Below are positions 1 through 6,423 of a stretch of 28,408 bases of DNA, in pieces (position 1 is the stretch's first letter; every line of letters begins with the position of its first letter). The notes under the pieces are model-generated. The model was given only the letters and a program-made list of their open reading frames with translations. It did no database searches and was not told the origin of the DNA. The DNA comes from a virus. The stretch lies in the IMG/VR virus record IMGVR_UViG_3300044974_000781, positions 1-28,408 of that record; one strand, written 5' to 3'. Position numbers and translations under genes: made by a program.

Positions 1-41
1 TATATGACATTAGTTTTGCTTCAATGAAACTCAGAAAGTAT

Positions 42-1022
42 TTATAAAAATTCTATAATTTCATCCTCAAAAGTTAAATCTTTCGCTTTAACTTTTCCAC
101 GAGTTTTAGTATAAAACTCGTGATTTTCTGTAACTTCAATTAAAATTCCATTATCAAATTTCAATTGAAGCATTTTTGAATTTGAGCTCTTTAATAAATT
201 TTTATGAACTTTTACAATTTCATCTTCTATAAATGTTCCGTCTTTATTCATTGAATAAACAATATCTCCAATTTTTAATTGGGATATTTCAATGTCGCCA
301 TTGGGAGTTTTTACTTTCTGTGAACCTGAAAAACATTCATCCCAGATTAGAGCTTGGAAATTATCAAGTAGTCTTGGTTGATATTGTAATGCTTGCCAGG
401 TAGCGACTACGTTTAAGTGGTCAATATCTTTATTGTCGCCAGAGTATACTCCAGTGTCCATACCAACACCACGATAGAATTCGACAGTCTGGTCAACTAA
501 GTCAGATGATGGTACTATTGTAACACAATTATACCCAGCAGATGAAAATGCATGAGAAATTCCTGCGGTCATCAACGTTTTACCAGCACCTGTGCCTGCA
601 ATAATAAACCCACAGCCATGTTCAATACAAAGATTGATTGATTGAGCTTGATATGGTCGAAGATAAACATTAGGTATTAAGTTCGATTCTTCTTCTTCAT
701 TGATTTCTTCATCAGTTATTAAGAATACTTCTTCGTTTATCAAAGGTGGTAAATCATAATAACTTCGCTTATCAACTAAGTCAATTTGATATTGCCATTT
801 TTCTATAAGAGGAATGATTTGAGTTAAGAGCTTAACATATGTCTTTCCAGTCTTTTCAAAAAACCTAACTCGTCCATCCCATCTTCCCATGACAAATAAT
901 GGCATATGTCTATACCCATCAACATATGGGCCAAATAATTCCCAGAGCATATCAACATGAAATTTGTCTAATCCTTGGATTGAACACCATACTTCATTTT
1001 GAATTGTGATTTTTACAATCAT
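42..1022 (-). CDS. uvsW: UvsW-type recombination/repair helicase, N-terminal part ending in a split-intein half
   Basis: Superfamily 2 helicase of the T4 UvsW family, which unwinds branched recombination and stalled-fork DNA. The N-terminal domain carries the UvsW-like DGYR...GRWDGRVR stretch. Motif I is GTGAGKT, and a Ia-like VPSSDLVDQT follows. At residue 229 the sequence reaches motif II (IWDE), where T4 UvsW has DECH. Instead of continuing, residues 230-326 are an intein N-terminal segment (starting CFSGSQKV) and the frame stops at TAA. Helicase motifs III-VI are absent, so the second half must be encoded elsewhere, presumably at lower coordinates outside the window. I place the start at ATG 1022, overlapping the uvsY stop as ATGA. 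An upstream in-frame start at 1079 would lie inside uvsY and adds 19 non-homologous residues. The family call is firm; how the product is completed is inference. Confidence 0.9.
   Translation of the reverse strand: MIVKITIQNEVWCSIQGLDKFHVDMLWELFGPYVDGYRHMPLFVMGRWDGRVRFFEKTGKTYVKLLTQIIPLIEKWQYQIDLVDKRSYYDLPPLINEEVFLITDEEINEEEESNLIPNVYLRPYQAQSINLCIEHGCGFIIAGTGAGKTLMTAGISHAFSSAGYNCVTIVPSSDLVDQTVEFYRGVGMDTGVYSGDNKDIDHLNVVATWQALQYQPRLLDNFQALIWDECFSGSQKVKTPNGDIEISQLKIGDIVYSMNKDGTFIEDEIVKVHKNLLKSSNSKMLQLKFDNGILIEVTENHEFYTKTRGKVKAKDLTFEDEIIEFL
45..335 (-). other. N-terminal half of a split intein
   Basis: These 97 residues look like a Hint/intein N-part. Cys1 directly follows the extein residues Asp-Glu. 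Block A reads like CFSGSQKVKTPNGDIEISQL followed by KIGDIVYS. A block B-like segment ends in VTENHEF, with the conserved Thr and His four positions apart (T-x-x-H pattern). The reading frame ends about 20 residues after block B, a length typical of naturally split intein N-fragments. No C-terminal blocks (F, G with His-Asn) follow before the stop. The insertion is at the helicase DECH box, so splicing would join DE to a C-extein beginning with Cys-His and rebuild motif II. Confidence 0.85.
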
Positions 1023-1477
1023 AATACGTATTCTTCTAGTGAAGCGACTGCCATTTTTGTAATGTGTCCCATTTGCCAATTCATAGTATCAAGAGCATCA
1101 ATAATTCCATTGATGCTATTACGGAGGTGAGTGATTTCTAATATAAGTTCAGACATTTCTACAAATTCAGGGTCGCCTTTGATATACTGTTTTATATCAG
1201 TTTGAGATAGCTGACGAGAATACCCCTCATTATAAGCTTTATGTCTAACTCCTTCTATTTTATCACGTCGGATTGATAATAGTTCTTCAATACTCTTTAG
1301 TTCAGCTGCATATATTTTGAATTCTGCAAGTTTCTTTGGAATATTTCTGCAAACTTCAACTAACTTCCTACCTTCTAATGTAAAGAATGGTTTTACTTCT
1401 TCAATTCTTGTTTCATATCTATCAATGTATTCAAGAACTAAATGTACATTATCCGCAATAGGAGATAGGAAAGTCAT
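1019..1477 (-). CDS. uvsY: UvsY-like recombination mediator
   Basis: Small mostly helical protein of 152 residues (T4 UvsY is 137). It lies directly between uvsX and uvsW, which is the expected partnership: UvsY loads UvsX onto gp32-coated single-stranded DNA. The central and C-terminal parts follow the UvsY pattern: a helix with ELKSIEELLSIRRDK, then a short charged stretch and YIKGDPEFVEMSELI, then a C-terminal helix containing NSINGIIDALDTM and HITKM. The gene starts 2 nt after the uvsX stop with GAAGAG just upstream, and its TGA overlaps the uvsW ATG, so the three are probably translationally coupled. The call rests on pattern and context rather than on catalytic residues. Confidence 0.8.
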   Translation of the reverse strand: MTFLSPIADNVHLVLEYIDRYETRIEEVKPFFTLEGRKLVEVCRNIPKKLAEFKIYAAELKSIEELLSIRRDKIEGVRHKAYNEGYSRQLSQTDIKQYIKGDPEFVEMSELILEITHLRNSINGIIDALDTMNWQMGHITKMAVASLEEYVL

Positions 1478-1479
1478 AA

Positions 1480-2583
1480 TTACTCTTCGCTATTGATAGT
1501 TATCAATTCATCCGCATCATTATCTTCTTCTGGGTCATAAGATAATGTTTCAGGTTCTTCCATTTTTGCATCAATCAAATGTTCCTGTTCAAGAACGATA
1601 GGATGCGAAAATAGTTTTTGTACAAGTTCTTCATTCAATTGTTTCTTTTGAAACTTGACTAATTCGTTAGGCAATTGACATGAATACCAAGCACCAGATT
1701 TTGTCACAACTTTATCTAGTTCCAATAAATCAAGTAACCCGGAATAAGGAGACATGCCAGTTGAATACGGAACTTCAAGTTCAACTTTAGAACCCAGTTT
1801 AGCAAAGCGGGTTTTGAATGCTTCAACTCGCATACGAACACCAATGACTTCGGATTCTTCTTTTAGTTTCAATCGAGTAACTAACCCAATCAAAGAAGGG
1901 AAGAATCTTGTACTATTAGTAATAGCCCATAAACCGTCACCTGCCATTGGGTCAGCAGGATAAACGTGGTCAGTTACTAATACCGTGATTGGAAGTTTAG
2001 TAATAGATGAAAGAATCATACGAAGCATCATCTTTGAACGTTTTGCACGTTGTCCTTGGTCACCTTTAGTAGTACCATCTTTTGCATAATTTTCAACTTC
2101 AGTAGAGGTTGATAACATTGCAATACTATCAAGTACCATTACAATTCGAGGTGCATCATAGTTGTTTCGGCCATATTCTTTTTCATAACCAGTAAAGAAA
2201 TCAGAACAAACACTATTAACATCTTCCATCATACCAACTTGAATGTAAGTTAGTTTTTCTTCAGAAATATCGATACCAATTTTTACTAAGAAATCAACAT
2301 CAAGTGCGTTTTCTGAATCAAGTATGACTAAGTGAGCACCTTCTTTTTGAGCTTGAGCTAATACATTTGAAGATAAGAAACTTTTACCCGCTCCAGATGG
2401 ACCAACAAAAGCCGTGATACGACCTTCAGGAATTGCACGGAAGTAAGAACCTGTTAAGATTTTGTTAAGAGCATAATTGCCAGATGAATACCACTTTTTA
2501 GGAGCACTGATTCCAACATTTACCGTCTTCAACTTTTCAATGTTCTTCTTAAAGTCTTTTAAGAATTTTAAGTCTGTTGCCAT
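1480..2583 (-). CDS. uvsX: UvsX RecA-like recombinase
   Basis: RecA/UvsX strand-exchange ATPase of 367 residues (T4 UvsX is 391). Walker A is GPSGAGKS at residues 61-68. The VILDSENALD stretch follows, then the Walker B-type MVLDSIAML segment and LPITVLVTDHVY. The C-terminus is acidic. It forms filaments on single-stranded DNA with UvsY and gp32 to start recombination-dependent replication. I chose ATG 2583 (MATDLKFL) because AAGGAAAA lies at good spacing upstream; in-frame starts at 2589 and 2607 are too close to or before this site. It is separated from gene 32 by an intrinsic terminator. Confidence 0.95.
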   Translation of the reverse strand: MATDLKFLKDFKKNIEKLKTVNVGISAPKKWYSSGNYALNKILTGSYFRAIPEGRITAFVGPSGAGKSFLSSNVLAQAQKEGAHLVILDSENALDVDFLVKIGIDISEEKLTYIQVGMMEDVNSVCSDFFTGYEKEYGRNNYDAPRIVMVLDSIAMLSTSTEVENYAKDGTTKGDQGQRAKRSKMMLRMILSSITKLPITVLVTDHVYPADPMAGDGLWAITNSTRFFPSLIGLVTRLKLKEESEVIGVRMRVEAFKTRFAKLGSKVELEVPYSTGMSPYSGLLDLLELDKVVTKSGAWYSCQLPNELVKFQKKQLNEELVQKLFSHPIVLEQEHLIDAKMEEPETLSYDPEEDNDADELITINSEE

Positions 2584-2604
2584 ATACATTTTCCTTTTAT
2601 AAGA

Positions 2605-2649
2605 CAAAAAAGGAAAGTTATACCCTTTATGATATGAGTATAACTTTCC
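2605..2649 (-). terminator. Intrinsic terminator between gene 32 and uvsX
   Basis: Perfect 12-bp inverted repeat (arms 2612-2623 and 2638-2649, 14-nt loop), followed on the minus strand by six T residues. It lies 16 nt after the gene 32 stop and just before the uvsX ribosome site. It would limit read-through from the highly expressed gp32 transcript into uvsX. Confidence 0.85.
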
Positions 2650-2665
2650 TGTTAGTTAGGAGTTA

Positions 2666-3577
2666 TTATTCAGCTGCAGCGCCATTTTCTTTAGCTGCTT
2701 TAGCACGAGCACGAAGAGCTGCTAATGCTGAAGAACCAGAAGTTGGTGCTGCCTCAGCAGCCGCCGGTGTCGCTTGGGCGGCGACAACAGTTTCAGTAGG
2801 AGCAACAGGTGTGGCAACAGGTGTTGATGTTGCTACTTCTGCAACTGACGGAGTTGCTGGCGCTTGAGCAGTAGTTGTTGTTGGAGCAACAGAAGCACCC
2901 GTGATATCAGCATGAAGTAATGCTTCAAGTTCAGCACGAGGAATATGTTTACGACGTTGTTCTTTCAAATCATAAAGCTCTAAACGATTGACGATATCAT
3001 CATCAACATTAGTTTGTTTTGGAGCAAAAGAACTTGTGCCATAATCTGCATATTGGCCAGATTTAGTTTTCTTAATACGGAAATTGTAACCGCCAACCAA
3101 TGAATATGGTTCAACTTCCAAATCACCTGATTGAAATGCGGCTTGAATCAATTTGAATATTTTTGGACCAAAATCAATTAGTTTGACTAATTGTTCTGCA
3201 TCATGCTCGATTGGACTTTCAATAACTAAAACTTGTCCAATATAAGACAATTTTCTGTAGTATTTTTTACCAAGTTCTTCGTTCTTTTCATCGTAGTATT
3301 TTCTGGACAAATCACAAATTGGGCATGATTCACCATACATTTTACCACAAGCAACAGTGGTTCTTTGACCATTGATATTAAGTTCATGAACATGATTTTC
3401 AACTAAGAAACCTAGTGGGTTATCTTCATCTAAATCTGGGAGGAAACGAACGATTGCGGTTTGGTCTTCATTCATTTTCCAGAATGGATAGAACTTTTTC
3501 CATGAATCATCAGAAGATGTTGAAGAAGAGGCTTTTGCAGCGAATGCGGCTTTTAATGCTTCGAGTTTATTTGTCAT
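2666..3577 (-). CDS. 32: gp32 single-stranded DNA-binding protein
   Basis: 303 residues, almost the same length as T4 gp32 (301). The N-terminal basic segment (MTNKLEALKAAF) fits the cooperative-binding region. The zinc site is visible: HVH at 62-64, then Cys77, Cys85 and Cys88 in CGKMYGESCPIC. The DNA-binding core continues to about residue 220. gp32 coats single-stranded DNA and organises the replication and recombination proteins. The C-terminal third (about 226-285) is an unusual Ala/Thr/Pro-rich linker ending in a basic ALRARAKAAKE stretch, not the Asp-rich tail known for T4. It has its own early-type and late-type promoters and a terminator, as expected for a strongly and separately controlled gene. 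Confidence 0.93.
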   Translation of the reverse strand: MTNKLEALKAAFAAKASSSTSSDDSWKKFYPFWKMNEDQTAIVRFLPDLDEDNPLGFLVENHVHELNINGQRTTVACGKMYGESCPICDLSRKYYDEKNEELGKKYYRKLSYIGQVLVIESPIEHDAEQLVKLIDFGPKIFKLIQAAFQSGDLEVEPYSLVGGYNFRIKKTKSGQYADYGTSSFAPKQTNVDDDIVNRLELYDLKEQRRKHIPRAELEALLHADITGASVAPTTTTAQAPATPSVAEVATSTPVATPVAPTETVVAAQATPAAAEAAPTSGSSALAALRARAKAAKENGAAAE

Positions 3578-3654
3578 AATTAAAATTCCTATAAAGTAAT
3601 TAAAGTGTATAAAGTAATAAAAACATGCAAAGACATTTATCCTTACATGTATTC

Positions 3655-3662
3655 TATTTATA
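3655..3662 (-). promoter_or_regulatory. T4-type late promoter for gene 32
   Basis: Exact TATAAATA on the minus strand, about 78 nt upstream of the gene 32 start. This is the T4 late promoter -10 consensus. Transcription would begin near 3645. Confidence 0.6.
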
Positions 3663-3683
3663 GATTTTGAAAATTAAAACTTG

Positions 3684-3710
3684 CAGCGGGGGATTTACTA
3701 CAGCGAGGGG
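3684..3710. repeat. G-rich direct repeat in the gene 32 leader
   Basis: Two near-copies of cagcg(a)gggg, at 3684-3692 and 3701-3710, lie in an otherwise AT-rich leader. On the gene 32 mRNA they read as C-rich tracts CCCCTCGCTG and CCCCCGCTG. They sit between the early and late promoters. T4 gp32 represses its own translation through its leader, so a regulatory role is possible but not shown. Confidence 0.4.
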
Positions 3711-3730
3711 TGGTGCAGATTTGAATGATT

Positions 3731-3759
3731 ATTATATCAAAGTAATCATCCAATGTAAA
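3731..3759 (-). promoter_or_regulatory. Early sigma70-type promoter for gene 32
   Basis: On the minus strand, TTTACA (3754-3759), 17-nt spacer, TATAAT (3731-3736). The 17 nt covering the -35 and upstream T/A tract are identical to those at 25542-25558. A 7-bp inverted repeat (3725-3731 and 3743-3749) surrounds the -10. Confidence 0.75.
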
Positions 3760-3768
3760 TGGTTATTT

Positions 3769-3984
3769 TTAGTCAACAAAGCGACAAAACTCTCCAGAGT
3801 CAAGAGCTGCTTGTGCTTCTTCAGGTGAAGCAAAGTATTGGCTATCACGAGTGCCAGGACCACTTTCATTGGCATTATCTGGGTCATGCCAAAGTGAGCC
3901 AATGTAATAGCCACGAGCCGATTCCAACACCATAAGATGGGAATAGTGTTTTCGTTCTTCGAAAGGAACTTGGTTTGACTTCAT
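3769..3984 (-). CDS. Small conserved-looking phage protein, function unknown
   Basis: 71 residues, starting in an ATGA overlap with the end of the HD-Pnk-like gene, so probably translated with it. No domain is recognised with confidence. The sequence has an ARGYYIGSLWHD core and ends in a segment resembling FASPEEAQAAL, a pattern I associate with small phage proteins of unknown function. There is no signal peptide or membrane segment. Its stop codon lies inside the upstream part of the early gene 32 promoter. Confidence 0.65.
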   Translation of the reverse strand: MKSNQVPFEERKHYSHLMVLESARGYYIGSLWHDPDNANESGPGTRDSQYFASPEEAQAALDSGEFCRFVD

Positions 3985-5147
3985 TTTACCTCTGAAAAAT
4001 CGTAAGAATAAACTGAACCTAAGGTATCAACTTCAGTTCCAACTAAAGGTGTAGAAATCCGAAAGTATTGGTCACGGATACTTGATGTTGGAATACTTTT
4101 GTCATTCCTAGTTGCTTGTCGTGCAACACATACGTCGAATGGTACATGGAACCGAACGGCATGGACCATGTAAGAGTGCTGACGTGCAAGAGTAATCCAT
4201 TTACGTCGAGCTTTTGCTGATACGTTTGAGATGTCAAGAAAAATGTTTCCTTTACGTTTGATAAGTACCATGAAAGCTTCCAAGCAATACTTGTCAAAAG
4301 CTTTCTCCACTTCTTTATCTTCTGAGCGATGGCAATAGTTCCATGCTTTATGATAATCAGGTTCATTACCTGTTTGACGGGAAACATAAAAACCGACACG
4401 ATGCTCATCCAAACTAAACAAGTATTCAGACGGACCATCTGCATCATCATATGAAAAGCGTTCATAAAATAAAGAAGATTTACCAGAACCAGATGCCCCT
4501 ATTGCAACAATCATATAAGGAGTGTCCAATTCTTTTGAAGTTTCCATTAGTGGTTGAGTCAAAGCAAATTTTGCAATCCATTCTTCAACACGAGCAAAAG
4601 TTCCACCAATATCATCACTTATTCGGCCATGTGCATCTGACCTAAGAACATCATAGTACATTTGAATAAGTTCTTCGCCACCTAAACACATCATATGAGT
4701 TTTCAGTGCAATCAATTTGTCTCTGCCAGTTTTGTCATAAGGCAAATGATGTTCAATCAAACAACGAACTTGGTTTAATTCATTATGAACCAATTCTACT
4801 TCTTTTTCAAAGAGTTGCCATTGTGACAATGCATAGTCTTCAAATAGATTAGCAGAAAAAAGTTCATGACCTGGATAACTGAAATAAACACCTCTTTCTT
4901 CTGAACGTTTTTCAGTACGAGCCATAGGCTTGCCAACATCATGGAACAATAGTGCAAGCTTTGTCAAAATACGTTGGGTAGGAGTTCTTGAACGAGCAAC
5001 ATTATCTTCATACCATTGCAAGCACATACGAGTGTGTTCTAACACATTTGCTTCTCGATGGTAAGGACTATCCTCACGAATTTGAAGCATATCTTGACCT
5101 AAAGAACTCTTCACTACTTGTTGATAAAGTTTATCGAATCCGCTCAT
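3981..5147 (-). CDS. HD phosphoesterase / polynucleotide kinase fusion (HD-Pnk-like end-healing enzyme)
   Basis: 388 residues with two domains. Residues about 20-195 are an HD domain: His38, His69-Asp70 in FHDVGKP, GHE at 93-95, His133-His134 and Asp171. Residues about 210-385 are a P-loop kinase with GASGSGKSS at 217-225, an SLDEHR stretch and an Arg-rich lid (RQATRND). This order matches the HD-Pnk family, in which the HD domain removes 2',3'-phosphates and the kinase phosphorylates 5'-OH ends, healing broken RNA or DNA before ligation. T4 does the same job with PseT, which has a different phosphatase. Substrate is inferred from family only. A strong early promoter lies upstream, so it is probably made early, when host tRNA-cutting defences act. 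Confidence 0.8.
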   Translation of the reverse strand: MSGFDKLYQQVVKSSLGQDMLQIREDSPYHREANVLEHTRMCLQWYEDNVARSRTPTQRILTKLALLFHDVGKPMARTEKRSEERGVYFSYPGHELFSANLFEDYALSQWQLFEKEVELVHNELNQVRCLIEHHLPYDKTGRDKLIALKTHMMCLGGEELIQMYYDVLRSDAHGRISDDIGGTFARVEEWIAKFALTQPLMETSKELDTPYMIVAIGASGSGKSSLFYERFSYDDADGPSEYLFSLDEHRVGFYVSRQTGNEPDYHKAWNYCHRSEDKEVEKAFDKYCLEAFMVLIKRKGNIFLDISNVSAKARRKWITLARQHSYMVHAVRFHVPFDVCVARQATRNDKSIPTSSIRDQYFRISTPLVGTEVDTLGSVYSYDFSEVK

Positions 5148-5185
5148 CTTATAAAACCTTTATGGTCGATTGATTGTATAAAGCT

Positions 5186-5214
5186 ATTATAACAAGGTTG
5201 AAAGCACATGTAAA
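5186..5214 (-). promoter_or_regulatory. Early sigma70-type promoter for the HD-Pnk-like gene
   Basis: Minus-strand TTTACA (5209-5214), 17-nt spacer, TATAAT (5186-5191), about 40 nt upstream of the gene start. It matches the other early promoters in this window. Confidence 0.75.
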
Positions 5215-5218
5215 TACG

Positions 5219-5250
5219 TTTTTGAAGAAATCATCATTTTTCTTCAAAAA
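5219..5250. repeat. 11-bp perfect inverted repeat
   Basis: Arms tttttgaagaa (5219-5229) and ttcttcaaaaa (5240-5250) with a 10-nt loop, just upstream of the early promoter for the HD-Pnk-like gene. It could be an AT-rich hairpin, an operator, or a weak terminator for plus-strand RNA. Confidence 0.5.
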
Positions 5251-5571
5251 TTGCCGAGTGATTAGTCATGGAAAATGATGCATTTGAAAAACTGTATATA
5301 AATCAATAAGTTACGAAGATAATGATAAATAAAAACAGTAATAAAATCAACTACTTAGAAAAAGACAAACTAAAAGTAAAAGACAAAATGATGACAGAGA
5401 GAATAAGATGACATCTACATAAAACATAAAGCTCATCTACATGGGAGAGAAATCTGCATATATATAATACCCTTAGTCTGTCAGTTTTTTCTTCCACATA
5501 AATGACATAAAAATGACATATTTTAGTATTTCCTCCACATAAAATCAATTAGCAAATTTATAAGCATTTCT

Positions 5572-5579
5572 TATAAATA
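5572..5579 (+). promoter_or_regulatory. T4-type late promoter for the HD-GYP-like gene
   Basis: Exact TATAAATA on the plus strand, about 50 nt upstream of the start at 5629. It predicts late expression, which fits a packaged virion protein. Confidence 0.65.
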
Positions 5580-5628
5580 GAAATAACAATCCATTCACAT
5601 AATAATACTATATCTCTTTCACATCTAA

Positions 5629-6423
5629 ATGCGATTCAAAGAATTCCTAATCCTAACAGAAGATTTGATGAACTTACTAGCAGAAGCAATAAGTCCTGAA
5701 GTCAGACGTAACCGTAAAAAGATGATAGAGTATTACTTGAAGCTTGACAACTATTCATATTGGAATGGAGGTCATGCAATGGAAGTTGCTAAGTTAGCAA
5801 GGGATTTTGGAAAGTATTTAGGATTAGATGCAAATAAGCTAGCTTATTCTGCATTGACACATGACTCAGGTAAAGTGCATGTTGATAAACGAGTATTGCA
5901 CAAACCTGACTTATTGGAACCTGATGAAAGAAAGCATATCAGCTCTCACGTTTCAGATGAAGAACATATCAAACATCTTAAGCATTTGACCGGAGAGCAT
6001 GGAGTATTTGCTAGACTTGCATTGATGTATCATCATACTCGTCCTGATGAAATAGACAAGAAAGTTCAAGCTGGAGAACTTGGTGATGATGAAGCAGAAA
6101 TTGTAAAGATTATTACAATATGTGATGTATTTGAAGCATTAGTATCTGAAAAGAGACCATACAAAAAACCTATTACTAAGTATGATGCTCTTTCGTTAAT
6201 GGAGACATTGGCAGTAATTGACAAAGAAACTTTTGCTAAATTTGTTAAGTGGCAATATCAAGAATTTGCTAACGAATATAGAAAAGATTATGTTGAAAAG
6301 AATAGAGCTAGATTAGAACAAGAGTATGAAGTCAATAAAGAAGTATATGCTAAGAAATATGCAGAATACTTAGCGACATCTAAAGCTAATCCGAGAAAGT
6401 TCAATCCGCAACAAGAAGATTAA
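5629..6423 (+). CDS. HD-GYP-like phosphohydrolase with a capsid-targeting N-terminus
   Basis: 264 residues. The start MRFKEFLILTE resembles the T4 capsid-targeting sequence (for example MKTYQEFIAE of internal proteins), with LTE a likely gp21 cleavage site. The rest is a metal-dependent HD domain: His49, His78-Asp79 in THDSGK, His135-His136, Asp166 in ICDVFEAL, then KRPYKK. The last block and the spacing resemble HD-GYP cyclic-dinucleotide phosphodiesterases, but the GYP motif itself is replaced (HHTRPD). A late promoter lies 50 nt upstream. No clear ribosome site precedes the ATG. Inference: packaged in the head and injected, perhaps to degrade a nucleotide signal. Substrate is unknown. Confidence 0.8.
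   Translation: MRFKEFLILTEDLMNLLAEAISPEVRRNRKKMIEYYLKLDNYSYWNGGHAMEVAKLARDFGKYLGLDANKLAYSALTHDSGKVHVDKRVLHKPDLLEPDERKHISSHVSDEEHIKHLKHLTGEHGVFARLALMYHHTRPDEIDKKVQAGELGDDEAEIVKIITICDVFEALVSEKRPYKKPITKYDALSLMETLAVIDKETFAKFVKWQYQEFANEYRKDYVEKNRARLEQEYEVNKEVYAKKYAEYLATSKANPRKFNPQQED

Larger units (their letters stand above)
5148..5628. other. Intergenic region between divergent genes
   Basis: About 480 nt, very AT-rich, with no convincing gene. It holds the minus-strand early promoter (5186-5214), an 11-bp perfect inverted repeat (5219-5250), a purine-rich tract around 5355-5415 with two copies of aaaagacaaa (5360-5369 and 5378-5387), several scattered cacataaa-like repeats, and late-promoter-like octamers on the plus strand (GATAAATA at 5323, TATAAATA at 5572). 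Composition would fit a replication-start or recombination-prone region, but nothing proves it. Confidence 0.5.

Noticed and set aside
2577-2867. Plus-strand ORF rich in Ala and Val
   Set aside because: It lies opposite the Ala/Thr/Pro-rich end of gp32, whose composition creates open frames on the other strand, and crosses the terminator.
3684-3712. G-quadruplex in the gene 32 leader
   Set aside because: Only two G tracts of four or more; four tracts are needed.
5351-5548. 65-residue minus-strand ORF in the intergenic region
   Set aside because: No ribosome site, unlikely Cys/hydrophobic composition, and it lies in the AT-rich repeat region; probably chance.
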